Source: Amycolatopsis sp. DSM 110486
GTDB lineage: Bacteria > Actinomycetota > Actinomycetes > Mycobacteriales > Pseudonocardiaceae
Assembly (NCBI RefSeq): GCF_019468465.1
Contig: NZ_CP080519.1
Coordinates: forward strand, 682,001 to 746,000
Reading direction: 5' to 3'
Length of the DNA stretch: 64,000 nucleotides
Part shown: positions 20,326 to 28,704 of the stretch, in pieces
Layout of the letters: each line of letters opens with the position of its first letter
How positions within the stretch are numbered: position 1 is the stretch's first letter
The notes under the pieces: model-generated
Told to the model about the DNA's origin: nothing
What the model saw: the letters and a program-made list of their open reading frames with translations, nothing else
Database searches by the model: none
Position numbers and translations under genes: made by a program

Positions 20326-20460
20326 CCCGCCATCCTCTCACCCGCCCGGCCCCGCGCCCGCTGCGGTGATGTGCGCCGCCACCGTGGCACGAGGTGATCG
20401 CCATGTCGTACGGTGTACCCGAGGCAACGCCCAGCGAGGCGCGCCGACAACTGAAGACCG

Positions 20461-20590
20461 CTCATCCAGAGGGGCAGAGGGAACGGCCCGAAGAAGCCCC
20501 GGCAACCGGCGTACAGCCTGTCTTCCCGAATTTGCGGGATAGCTGACGACCACGGTGCCAATTCCGGCCCGCTTTTGCGGGGCAGATGAG
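20461..20590 (+). promoter_or_regulatory. SAM-I (S-box) riboswitch upstream of the threonine-synthase-like gene
   Basis: The ~130-base aptamer starts with CTCATCCAGAGGGGCAGAGG and continues with GGAACGGCCCGAAGAAGCC and CGGCAACC, then GGTGCCAATTCC and a closing AGATGAG. These are the conserved P1/P2/kink-turn/J elements of S-box RNA. P1 pairs CTCATC (20461-20466) with GATGAG (20585-20590). The GAGGAAAGGA ribosome site follows and overlaps the end of P1, only about 15 bases before the ATG. There is no room for a terminator, so control is probably translational (inference). Confidence 0.93.
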
Positions 20591-20605
20591 GAAAGGAACC
20601 TCGCG

Positions 20606-21871
20606 ATGACCGTTACCCTCGGCACGACCTCCACCAAGAAGACCCTGGACCTCGGTCCGGCCGTCGAACTGGTGTCGAAGGAAGAGGGCCACCGGCAGCC
20701 GCTCGCCCCGGAGTTCGTCTCCGCGGAGGACTTCTCGCCGCTCGAGGTCGCCTACGACTTCGGCCGCGTGCGCCGCGAAGACATCGAGGCCGGCCCCAAG
20801 AACATCTGGCGCTACAAGAAGCTCCTTCCCGTCCCCTCGACTGTCGAGGAGATCCCGAACACCGAACCCGGCGCCACCCGCCTGGTGAAGGCCGACCGCC
20901 TCGCCAAGGCCCTGGGCCTGAAGTCCCTGTGGGTCAAGGACGACACCGGCAACCCCACGCACTCTTTCAAGGACCGCGTGGTCGCCGTCGCGCTGGCCGC
21001 GGCCCGCGAGTTCGGCTTTGAGGTCCTCGCGTGTCCCTCGACCGGCAACCTGGCCAACGCGACGGCCGCCGCGGCGGCCCGCGCCGGCTGGCGGTCGGTC
21101 GTCCTGATCCCGAAGTCGCTCGAACGCGCCAAGATCCTCACCACCGCCGTCTACGACGGTGACCTGATCGCCGTCGACGGCAACTACGACGACGTCAACC
21201 GCCTCGCCACCGAGCTCGCCGGCGAACACCCGACGTGGGCGTTCGTCAACGTCAACGTGCGCCCCTACTACTCCGAAGGCTCCAAGACGCTCGGCTACGA
21301 GGTCGCCGAGCAGCTCGGCTGGCGCCTGCCGGAGCAGATCGTGGTGCCGATCGCGTCGGGCTCGCAGCTGACCAAGGTGGACAAGGGTTTCCGCGAGCTC
21401 GGCCAGCTCGGCCTCGTGGAAGCCAGCCCCTACAAGGTGTTCGGCGCGCAGGCCACCGGCTGCTCCCCCGTCTCGGCCGCGTTCCGCGCCGGCCACGACG
21501 TCGTCCAGCCCGTGAAGCCCGACACCATCGCCCGCTCGCTCGCGATCGGCAACCCCGCCGACGGCCCCTACGTGCTCGACGTCGTCAACCGCACCGGCGG
21601 CGCGATCGAGGACGTGAGCGACGAGGAGGTCGTCGCGGGCATCCAGCTGCTCGCGCGCACCGAGGGCATCTTCACCGAGACCGCGGGCGGCGTCACCGTC
21701 GCGACCGCCAAGAAGCTCATCGAGGCCGGCAAGATCGACCCCGACGCCGAGACCGTGCTGCTCATCACCGGCGACGGCCTCAAGACGCTCGACGCCCTCG
21801 AAGGCCGCATCGGCCCCAAGGCCACCGTGCCGCCGTCGGCCGAAGCCGTGAGCAAGGCCCTCGGCCTCTGA
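20606..21871 (+). CDS. thrC: Threonine synthase-like PLP enzyme
   Basis: This 421-residue fold-type II PLP enzyme resembles threonine synthase, which converts O-phosphohomoserine to threonine. The PLP lysine is in THSFKDR (NPTHSFKDRVVAVA), the phosphate-binding SGSQLTKVDKGF loop and ACPSTGNLANATAAAAARAG are clear, and there is a ~60-residue N-terminal extension as in long-form/archaeal-like enzymes. The ATG at 20606 follows GAGGAAAGGAACC. It is placed under a SAM riboswitch, away from any hom/thrB genes, so its real product could be another beta/gamma-replacement such as a sulfur-amino-acid step (inference). Confidence 0.85.
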   Translation: MTVTLGTTSTKKTLDLGPAVELVSKEEGHRQPLAPEFVSAEDFSPLEVAYDFGRVRREDIEAGPKNIWRYKKLLPVPSTVEEIPNTEPGATRLVKADRLAKALGLKSLWVKDDTGNPTHSFKDRVVAVALAAAREFGFEVLACPSTGNLANATAAAAARAGWRSVVLIPKSLERAKILTTAVYDGDLIAVDGNYDDVNRLATELAGEHPTWAFVNVNVRPYYSEGSKTLGYEVAEQLGWRLPEQIVVPIASGSQLTKVDKGFRELGQLGLVEASPYKVFGAQATGCSPVSAAFRAGHDVVQPVKPDTIARSLAIGNPADGPYVLDVVNRTGGAIEDVSDEEVVAGIQLLARTEGIFTETAGGVTVATAKKLIEAGKIDPDAETVLLITGDGLKTLDALEGRIGPKATVPPSAEAVSKALGL

Positions 21872-21884
21872 CCGCCGGGCCCGC

Positions 21885-21910
21885 GGGCCGCTCCCCTACC
21901 GGGGCGGCCC
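21885..21910. terminator. Hairpin between thrC and comEC
   Basis: GGGCCG (21885-21890) pairs with CGGCCC (21905-21910) and CCCC with GGGG inside, around a TACC loop with a 2-base bulge. It overlaps the comEC stop codon and lies between convergent genes. No U-tract follows. Confidence 0.5.
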
Positions 21911-24280
21911 GCGCGGCTCACCCCGGCGCGCCACCGCCGGCCCGCCGTCACCGGGCAGCACGGCCGTGTCGCCGTCCACATCGGTCCGCGTCACGAGCAC
22001 ACCCAACGTGCCCAGCACGTCCACTGTGGACTTCGCCGGGTGCCCGTAGCTGTTGCCCGCGCCCACGCTGATCATCGCCGCCCGCGCGCCCACCGCCTCG
22101 AGGAACTGAGGCAACGAGTAGCGCGAGCCGTGGTGGGGAACTTTCAGCACATCGGCGTGCAGGTCCACCCCCTCGGCCAGCAGGTCGGCCTGCGCGGCCA
22201 GCTCCACGTCTCCGGTCAGCAGCACCCTCCCCGCGGCCGTGGTCGCGCGGAGCACCACGGAACTGTTGTTGATCATCGTGCCGTCCTGCAGGGCGGCCGC
22301 CCGAGCCGTGACGTAGCGCGGTCCGAGCACGTCCAGCGACAGCCCCGGCCAGTCGAGCCGCTGCCCGTCGCTCAGCTCCAGCAGTGGAACGTGGTGCGTC
22401 GCCGCCTCCTGCGACACCTGCTGCCACGCCCACGCCGGCGCCCGCCCGGGCCCGACGGCGATCGCCCCCACGGCCCGGCCGTCGAACACCGACGGCAGCC
22501 CGCCGATGTGGTCGGCGTGCAGGTGGCTGAGCACCAGCAGCGGGATCCGCTCCACGCCGAGCCGCCGCAGGCACTCGTCCACCGGACCCGGCTCGGGCCC
22601 GGTGTCCACGACCACCGCGCGCCCGGGCTCCGCCGTGGCCAGCACCACGGCGTCGCCCTGGCCGACGTCGCACTCCACCATCGCCCAGCCCTTCGGCGGC
22701 CAGCCGGGTGAGAGCACCCGCGGCGGCACCACGATCAGCAGCACCGCCGCCAGCCCCATCGCCACCAGCAGCCGCGCGCGCCGGAACCGGAACGCGACCA
22801 CCACCACGACCAGCACCCCGGCCGCGCACACCCCACCCCACCAGCCACCCGGCCACGCGAGCACCGCCCCCGGCGCACGGGCCCCGTGCCGCGCGACGGT
22901 GATCAGCCAGCGAGCCTCCGGATCAGCCAGGTGCACCAGCACGTGCCCGGCCCCGGGCCACCACGGCCCGACCACCGTGGCCAGCACCCCGAGCACCGTG
23001 ACCGGCGCGACGACGGGCGCCGCCAGCACGTTGGTCACCACCGAGACGAGACTCACCGTGCCCGCCATGCCCGCGATCACCGGCGCGGTGACCACGAACG
23101 CCGCCAACGGCACCGCGATCCCTTCCGCGTACCCCGGCGGAATCCCTCGGCGTACCAGCGAATCCGCCCATCGCGGCGCCAGCAGCACCAGCCCCGCCGT
23201 CGCGAACACCGACAACGCGAACCCGAAGTCCGCCGCCATCACCGGATCCCACGCGACGAGCACGCACACCGAGAACGCCAGCGCCGGCAACGCGGATCCA
23301 CGACGGCCCAACGCCAGCGCCAGCAGCGCCACTCCGCCCATCACCCCGGCCCGCAACACACTCGGCGCCGGACCGACGAGAATCAGGAAACCGCCCAGGC
23401 ACAATCCCGCCGCGACGGCGGACACCCGGGGCCCGATGCGGAGCAGCCGGCACAACAGCAACACCGCGCCGCAGATGATCGCCACGTTCCCGCCGCTCAC
23501 AGCCATCAAGTGCGTGAGCCCCGACTCCGTGAACTCCTGCTCGACCTGCTCGGGCAACGCACTCGTGTCGCCCAAAACCAGTCCGGGCAGCAACCCCGCC
23601 GGCTCCTCCGGCAACACCGCGCACAACTCATGCAGCCCCGCTCGCAACGCCGCGGCCGCCCGTTGCCACCACGGCGCCCGCGTGACCCCGACCGGAGCGC
23701 CCTGAAGGTAGACGACGGCCGCCGTTAGCTCACCCCCGCGCGCCGGCGCCAGGCGACCCGACGCCGTGACCTCCTGGCCCGGCAGGAGATCACCCCATCC
23801 GGCCACCGGCGCGAGCAGTAGGACCCGGCCGGTGGAATCCACCGCCCGACCGTCCACAGTGGCCGATTCCACCCGGGCGTCGATGACGACCGATCGGGTA
23901 CCCGCCTGCTGATCGGCGTAGCCCGCGCTGTGGATCGGCCGCGGCCGCTCGGTGACCTCGACGCGGAGCGTGGCGGTCACCCCGTGCGCTGCGGCTTGGC
24001 CGAGCGTGTCCTGTTCAGCTCCCCGGATGCGCCACGCTGTCGGCAGCGCCACGACGAGCCCCAAGACCAACAGCGCGCCGGCCGCGCCGACCCACCGCCC
24101 ACGCCGCCGTGCGAGCAATACGGCCGACAAAACCGCTGCCACAACGCCGAAAACCTCGGCCGCCCACCACCCGAGCCGCAGGCCCGCCAGGGTGCCGCCC
24201 CAGGCCGCCAATGCTGCCGGGACGAGCCGAAGGTCGTGGTCACGCCACGACGGCGCGGCTTCCGGCTGGACGAACATCAT
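21896..24280 (-). CDS. comEC: ComEC/Rec2 family DNA-uptake channel protein
   Basis: This 794-residue membrane protein has the three ComEC parts: an N-terminal region with helices and an OB-like domain, the central competence domain (LVLGDTSALPEQVEQEFTESGLTHLMAVSGGNVAI), and a C-terminal metallo-beta-lactamase-like domain with LVLSHLHADHIGG and LKVPHHGSRYSL. In transformable bacteria it moves single-stranded DNA across the membrane. The metal-binding HLHADH motif is intact. The ATG overlaps the comEA stop (ATGA). Confidence 0.93.
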   Translation of the reverse strand: MMFVQPEAAPSWRDHDLRLVPAALAAWGGTLAGLRLGWWAAEVFGVVAAVLSAVLLARRRGRWVGAAGALLVLGLVVALPTAWRIRGAEQDTLGQAAAHGVTATLRVEVTERPRPIHSAGYADQQAGTRSVVIDARVESATVDGRAVDSTGRVLLLAPVAGWGDLLPGQEVTASGRLAPARGGELTAAVVYLQGAPVGVTRAPWWQRAAAALRAGLHELCAVLPEEPAGLLPGLVLGDTSALPEQVEQEFTESGLTHLMAVSGGNVAIICGAVLLLCRLLRIGPRVSAVAAGLCLGGFLILVGPAPSVLRAGVMGGVALLALALGRRGSALPALAFSVCVLVAWDPVMAADFGFALSVFATAGLVLLAPRWADSLVRRGIPPGYAEGIAVPLAAFVVTAPVIAGMAGTVSLVSVVTNVLAAPVVAPVTVLGVLATVVGPWWPGAGHVLVHLADPEARWLITVARHGARAPGAVLAWPGGWWGGVCAAGVLVVVVVAFRFRRARLLVAMGLAAVLLIVVPPRVLSPGWPPKGWAMVECDVGQGDAVVLATAEPGRAVVVDTGPEPGPVDECLRRLGVERIPLLVLSHLHADHIGGLPSVFDGRAVGAIAVGPGRAPAWAWQQVSQEAATHHVPLLELSDGQRLDWPGLSLDVLGPRYVTARAAALQDGTMINNSSVVLRATTAAGRVLLTGDVELAAQADLLAEGVDLHADVLKVPHHGSRYSLPQFLEAVGARAAMISVGAGNSYGHPAKSTVDVLGTLGVLVTRTDVDGDTAVLPGDGGPAVARRGEPRGPPR

Positions 24281-25026
24281 CCGACCGTCACCTGCTCGCG
24301 CAGCTTCTCGAACTTGCTTTCGCCGATGCCTTCGACGTCGCGAAGTTGTTCGACGCTGGAGAAGCCGCCGTGCTGCGTGCGCCAGTCGATGATGCGGCCG
24401 GCGGTGACCTCGCCGACGCCGGGCAGGGTGTCGAGTTGCTCGGGGGTGGCCGAGTTGAGGTCGAGTTTGCCCGGAGCCGCGCCGGCACCGGCCGGTGCCG
24501 AGGACGCGACCGTGATGCCGACGGCGAGCTGCTCGCCGTCGGTGAGTTTGCGGGCGAGGTTCAGGCTGGAGAGATCGGTGCCGGGGTCCGCGCCACCGGC
24601 GGCCCGCACCGCGTCGGCCACACGCGAGCCGGCCGGAACGGTGACGAGGCCGGGCGCGCGGACGTGGCCGATCACGCTGATCACCAGCGTCGCGGACGCC
24701 GAAGACGCCGGCGCCGCGACGGAAGGGTGCGCCTTCGCGCTCGGCAGCGACGGCGCCACCTCCATCGCGGGCGAGCCGCTGAACACCGCGAAGCCCGCAG
24801 CGATCAGCACAGCCACGACCACCAGCCCCAGCACGACGAGGACTCGGTGACTTTTCAGCACGCCGGGCAGACCCGGGTGAGCCGGGTCGGCGCCGCCGGG
24901 CAGCCAGCGCCGGACCAGCCGGCCGCCGGGCCCGACGGTGCGTGGGCCCGCCGCCAGCTGGTCGGCCAGCCAGGCGAGCCTGGCGTTCACGGGAGTGCCC
25001 GGATCACGGGCGGTCTGCTCGAACAC
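24277..25026 (-). CDS. comEA: ComEA-like DNA-binding protein
   Basis: This 249-residue protein has one membrane helix at about residues 60-82, a linker, an SLBB-type segment (VIGHVRAPGLVTVPAGSRVADAV) and a C-terminal helix-hairpin-helix DNA-binding domain (LDLNSATPEQLDTLPGVGEVTAGRIIDWR). In transformable species ComEA binds incoming DNA outside the membrane and feeds ComEC. It overlaps comEC by four bases. The gene order matches mycobacteria. Confidence 0.92.
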   Translation of the reverse strand: MFEQTARDPGTPVNARLAWLADQLAAGPRTVGPGGRLVRRWLPGGADPAHPGLPGVLKSHRVLVVLGLVVVAVLIAAGFAVFSGSPAMEVAPSLPSAKAHPSVAAPASSASATLVISVIGHVRAPGLVTVPAGSRVADAVRAAGGADPGTDLSSLNLARKLTDGEQLAVGITVASSAPAGAGAAPGKLDLNSATPEQLDTLPGVGEVTAGRIIDWRTQHGGFSSVEQLRDVEGIGESKFEKLREQVTVG

Positions 25027-25207
25027 ACGTGCGACGCTAGGCGCTGATCGACACCGGCCACCAGGCCGAATCCGCCAGCCTGTGGATAACTACCCCCTTG
25101 TGGACAACTCGGCCTCGGCGACCGCTGAACGCCGGTTCCGGTCGGCCCCCGGTGCGATGCTGACGCCCATCGCCGCCCTCGACCGCGCTCCGAAGGAAGG
25201 GCCCACC

Positions 25208-25648
25208 ATGACGAATGCAGCCGAGATCCGCGCCCTGATCGAAAACTGGGCCACGGCCGTCCACACGGGAAATCTCGACGGCGTCCTCGCCGACCACTCC
25301 GACGGCATCGTGATGTTCGACGTCCCGCCGCCGCACGAAGGTGTCCGCGGGATCGACGCCTACCGCGAGACCTGGCCACCGTTTTTCGTCTGGCAAGCGG
25401 AAGGCGCGACGTTCACCATCCTGGAGCTCGACGTGACCGCGGGCGACCACGTGGCGTTCGCCTGGGCGCTCCTGCGCTGCGGCACCTCCGCCGATCCACC
25501 GGGCCATCACCTTCGGCTGACCATCGGCCTGCGCAAGGACCAGGGCCGCTGGGTGGTGACGCACGAGCACCACTCGTTCGCCGCCGTCGACGGTGACACT
25601 GCCGAAAACAACCTCCGTGAAATCCACCCGGTTGAAAGTGAACGATGA
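25208..25648 (+). CDS. NTF2/SnoaL-like protein
   Basis: This 146-residue single-domain protein has the NTF2-like cone fold pattern: IRALIENWATAVHTGNLDGVLADHSDGIVMFDVPPPHEG, a central HVAFAWALLRCG strand and WVVTHEHHSFAA. Members are isomerases, hydrolases or polyketide cyclases, or binders without catalysis. GAAGGAAGG precedes the ATG. It is the first of three plus-strand genes inserted between comEA and degV; its stop codon lies inside a long palindrome. Confidence 0.8.
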   Translation: MTNAAEIRALIENWATAVHTGNLDGVLADHSDGIVMFDVPPPHEGVRGIDAYRETWPPFFVWQAEGATFTILELDVTAGDHVAFAWALLRCGTSADPPGHHLRLTIGLRKDQGRWVVTHEHHSFAAVDGDTAENNLREIHPVESER

Positions 25649-25680
25649 CTCATGATAAACCTGAGTCCTGGTTCACTTTC
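25634..25680. promoter_or_regulatory. 47-bp concentric palindrome, candidate TetR operator of the SDR-TetR unit
   Basis: Perfect outer arms GAAAGTGAAC (25634-25643) and GTTCACTTTC (25671-25680) enclose perfect inner arms GACTCA (25647-25652) and TGAGTC (25662-25667), all centred on 25657. One further A-T pair lies between them. It ends immediately before the AGGAGGTGA ribosome site of the SDR gene and overlaps the stop of the preceding gene. It could bind two dimers of the TetR protein encoded at 26533, or fold as a hairpin. Confidence 0.7.
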
Positions 25681-25694
25681 AGGAGGTGACGGTC

Positions 25695-26519
25695 ATGGCC
25701 CCCAAGGTCGCCCTGGTCACGGGCGCGTCGTCGGGTATCGGAGAGTCCACGGCACGAGAGCTGCTGGAGCGTGGTTACACGGTCTATGGCGCCGCGCGAA
25801 GGGTGGAGCGGATGGCGGACCTCGCCGAACGCGGGGTGCGGGCGATCGCGCTGGACGTGACGGACGAGGAGTCCGTGGAGAAGGCCGTGGCGGCGATCGT
25901 CGCGGAGTCCGGCCGGATCGATCTGCTGGTGAACAACGCCGGCTACGGCTCGTACGGCGCGGTCGAAGACGTGCCCTTGTCGGAGGCGCGCTACCAGTTC
26001 GAGGTGAACGTGTTCGGGGCCGCGCGGCTGATCCAGCTCGTGCTGCCGGTGATGCGAGCGCAACGCTCGGGCCGGATCGTGAACATCTCCTCGATGGGCG
26101 GCAAGATCTACACCCCGCTGGGCGCCTGGTACCACGGCACGAAGTTCGCCCTGGAGGGGTTCTCCGACTCGCTGCGGATGGAGGTGCGGCCGTTCGGGAT
26201 CGACGTGGTCGTGGTCGAGCCCGGTGGGATCGCGACGGAGTGGGGCAACATCGCCGTGGACCACTTGACGGAGGTCTCCGGCGAGGGCGCGTATTCGGAC
26301 CTGGCCGGGAAGCTGGCGAAGGGCATGAACTCGGGCATCAACGTGCGGATGATGTCCCGGCCGTCCGTGATCGCGAAGACCGTCGCGAAGGCTGCGACCG
26401 CTCGGCGCCCGCGCACACGTTACGCTGCAGGTTTCGGCGCGAAACCCTTGATTTTCCTGCGCCGCGCCCTGCCCGACCGCGCTTTCGACACCCTGATCAT
26501 GAGAGCCCTCGCGAGCTGA
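25695..26519 (+). CDS. Classical SDR oxidoreductase
   Basis: This 274-residue NAD(P)-dependent oxidoreductase has TGASSGIG near the N-terminus, NNAG, NISS for the catalytic Ser, and YHGTK for the catalytic Tyr/Lys. The ATG at 25695 is preferred over the GTG at 25686, because the latter lies inside the AGGAGGTGA ribosome site. It sits 13 bases before the TetR gene and directly behind the palindrome. The substrate is unknown. Confidence 0.9.
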   Translation: MAPKVALVTGASSGIGESTARELLERGYTVYGAARRVERMADLAERGVRAIALDVTDEESVEKAVAAIVAESGRIDLLVNNAGYGSYGAVEDVPLSEARYQFEVNVFGAARLIQLVLPVMRAQRSGRIVNISSMGGKIYTPLGAWYHGTKFALEGFSDSLRMEVRPFGIDVVVVEPGGIATEWGNIAVDHLTEVSGEGAYSDLAGKLAKGMNSGINVRMMSRPSVIAKTVAKAATARRPRTRYAAGFGAKPLIFLRRALPDRAFDTLIMRALAS

Positions 26520-26532
26520 CCACGGAGAGCCG

Positions 26533-27096
26533 ATGGAGCCGTCCCGCCCGCTGCGCGCCGACGCGGTGCGCAACCGCACGAAGATCCTCGACGCGGCGCG
26601 GGAGCAGATCACCCGGCTCGGCCCCGACGTCCCGATGGACACGATCGCCGAGGCCGCGGGGGTCGCCGTGGGCACGTTGTACCGGCACTTCCCGACGAAA
26701 ACCGACCTCGTCACGGCGGTGATCGGCGAGCACAGCGAACTGATCACCGAGGCGATCGAGGCGGCGGCCGAGCGGGTGGCCGGCGGGGCCGACGCGATGG
26801 GCGAGATCTCGGCGCTGGTGAGCCACATCGTCGAGGCGGCGGCCGACGACCGGGCGGTGAAGGCCGCGGCGCAGAACGTCGGGGCGGAGTACCTCACACC
26901 CGAACAGGAGAGCCGCAGCCGCGCGGCCACGACGCGGATGATCAAGGTCGCCCAGCGCGACGGCAGGCTGCGTGAGGACGTGACCGCCGACGACTTCTAC
27001 CTGCTCATCCTCACGGCGCCGACGGACGTCCAGCCGGCGGTGCGGGCGAGGTGGCTGGAGCTGTTCCTCGCGGGCTTCACCACCGGCAAGGGCTGA
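26533..27096 (+). CDS. TetR-family regulator
   Basis: This 187-residue repressor-type protein has an N-terminal HTH at about residues 12-58 (ILDAAREQITRLGPDVPMDTIAEAAGVAVGTLYRHFPTK) and a C-terminal ligand domain of the SbtR-like type. It is in an operon with the SDR and probably represses it through the palindrome at 25634-25680 (inference). Confidence 0.88.
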   Translation: MEPSRPLRADAVRNRTKILDAAREQITRLGPDVPMDTIAEAAGVAVGTLYRHFPTKTDLVTAVIGEHSELITEAIEAAAERVAGGADAMGEISALVSHIVEAAADDRAVKAAAQNVGAEYLTPEQESRSRAATTRMIKVAQRDGRLREDVTADDFYLLILTAPTDVQPAVRARWLELFLAGFTTGKG

Positions 27097-27119
27097 AAAC
27101 CCTTACCGGCCAAGGAGGA

Positions 27120-27968
27120 TCACCGCTCCCGCTGCACGACCACCCCGAGCACGCCCGGTCCGGTGTGCGCGCCGATCACGGCGCCCAGCTCCGACACCAC
27201 GCAGCCGCCGGCGCAGCCGGGCACGGCTTCCTCCAGGCGATTGGCCAGCTCGACAGCTCGTTCCGGCGAGGCGAGGTGGTGCACGGCGAGCTCGACCGGG
27301 CCTTCACCGGCCGCCTTCACCGCGAGCTCGACCAGCCGCCCCATGGCCCGGTTCATGGTCCGGACCTTTTCCAGCGGAAGGATGCGCCCTTCGGACATGT
27401 GCAACACCGGCTTCACCGCGAGCGCCGTGCCCAGCAGCGCGGCGGCCGGCCCGATGCGGCCACCACGGCGCAGGTGCTCGAGCGTCTCGACCACGAAGAG
27501 CGTGGAAGAGCGCCCGGCGGCGTCGACCGCGGCCGCCTCGACGTCGACCGCCGACTTGCCCGCAGTGGCGGCCACCGCGGCGTGCAGCGCGGCGAACCCG
27601 AGCCCCATGGCCGTGGTGCGCGAGTCGACCACGCGCACGAGGTCCGGACCGACTTCCTGGGCGGCGAGCACGGCGGCTTCCCACGTGCCGGAGAGCTCTT
27701 TGGACAGATGCACCGACACCACGGACTCGGCGCCGTCGTCGAGCGCGGCCCGGAAGACGGTCGCGAACTCGGCGGGCGTGGGCCGTGACGTGGTGACGAT
27801 TTTGCGCTCCCCCAGCGCTTCCGCGAGCGCGGCGGGGCCCATCTCGGTGCCGTCGTAGGAGACGGCACCGTCGACGAGGACGTGCAGAGGCACCACGCGC
27901 ACCGAGTGCCGGTCGGCGAAGCCCTCCGGCAGATGAGCGGTGGAGTCCGTGACCACGGCTACCGACAC
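27120..27968 (-). CDS. DegV family fatty-acid-binding protein
   Basis: This 282-residue protein has the DegV pattern: VAVVTDSTAHLP at the start, TTSRPTPAEF, HLSKELSGTWEAA and VVDSRTTAMGLG for the lipid head-group site, and the C-terminal GAVIGAHTGPGVLGVV. DegV proteins bind a fatty acid for phosphorylation by FakA-type kinases in Gram-positives. The start is a GTG. Four bases separate it from the octT gene, as in Rv2417c-Rv2418c. Confidence 0.93.
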   Translation of the reverse strand: MSVAVVTDSTAHLPEGFADRHSVRVVPLHVLVDGAVSYDGTEMGPAALAEALGERKIVTTSRPTPAEFATVFRAALDDGAESVVSVHLSKELSGTWEAAVLAAQEVGPDLVRVVDSRTTAMGLGFAALHAAVAATAGKSAVDVEAAAVDAAGRSSTLFVVETLEHLRRGGRIGPAAALLGTALAVKPVLHMSEGRILPLEKVRTMNRAMGRLVELAVKAAGEGPVELAVHHLASPERAVELANRLEEAVPGCAGGCVVSELGAVIGAHTGPGVLGVVVQRER

Positions 27969-27972
27969 GCCG

Positions 27973-28701
27973 TCAGCCTACGTGGCCGGGGCGCAAAGCC
28001 GGTGTCATCAGCTTCGCCATGGCCGTGCCGACTGCTTCGTGGCCCGCCCAGCCCCAGTGCATGCCGTCGGGGTTGCCCTCGCCGTCGAGCACGTGATCAC
28101 CCACGACGGCGGGGAGATCGAGCAGCGGCACGTCCAGGCGCGCGCCCCACGCGGCCATCGCGGCGGCCGCGGCGGGGCGGGCGGTGTGGACGCGGCCGTA
28201 CGCGTCGGCGCGGTGCACCGACGGCAGCATCCCGAAGATCGGCAGCTCGGGCCGCAACACGCGCAAAGCCTCCACGGCCAGGTCGAGGTAGTGCACGGTC
28301 AGCTTCGCGGGCAGCACCGTGGGCCGGCCCCGCAACACGACGGACAACCGCGGTTGCGCGGCCAGATACGCGCCGCGCACGACGCGGCGCACACCGTCGG
28401 GACGGAGGTAACGCAAGCCGGTGCGGAGGTACGTCGGCAGCGGCGACGGGAGCGTGTCCATGCTGCCGATCGCCAGCACGACGGCGTCCGCGCGGTGCAG
28501 ATCGGCCCACACCCGGGGGTCACCGGTCAGGGACCACCACACGTCGCGCGCGGTCCAGCCGATGCCGGCGACCACGTCGGCGCGCCCGTCGAGCGCGGTG
28601 GCCGCGACGTTGGGCCACAGGCGTGGTTCGTCTGCGGCACAGGGACCAACCGGTCCGTGGAAGCTCAGCGAATCACCGAAGACGAGCAGGTGCGGGCCCA
28701 T
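27973..28701 (-). CDS. octT: SGNH-type acyltransferase, OctT (diglucosylglycerate octanoyltransferase)-like
   Basis: This 242-residue protein has SGNH blocks: HLLVFGDSLSFHG (block I), a GSMD region and DGMHWGWAGHEAVG with the catalytic Asp/His. In mycobacteria the gene in this exact position (Rv2418c) transfers octanoate onto diglucosylglycerate during methylglucose lipopolysaccharide synthesis. Assignment rests on that synteny plus the motifs; a plain esterase is the alternative. Three bases separate it from gpgP. Confidence 0.8.
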   Translation of the reverse strand: MGPHLLVFGDSLSFHGPVGPCAADEPRLWPNVAATALDGRADVVAGIGWTARDVWWSLTGDPRVWADLHRADAVVLAIGSMDTLPSPLPTYLRTGLRYLRPDGVRRVVRGAYLAAQPRLSVVLRGRPTVLPAKLTVHYLDLAVEALRVLRPELPIFGMLPSVHRADAYGRVHTARPAAAAAMAAWGARLDVPLLDLPAVVGDHVLDGEGNPDGMHWGWAGHEAVGTAMAKLMTPALRPGHVG

Positions 28702-28704
28702 CGA

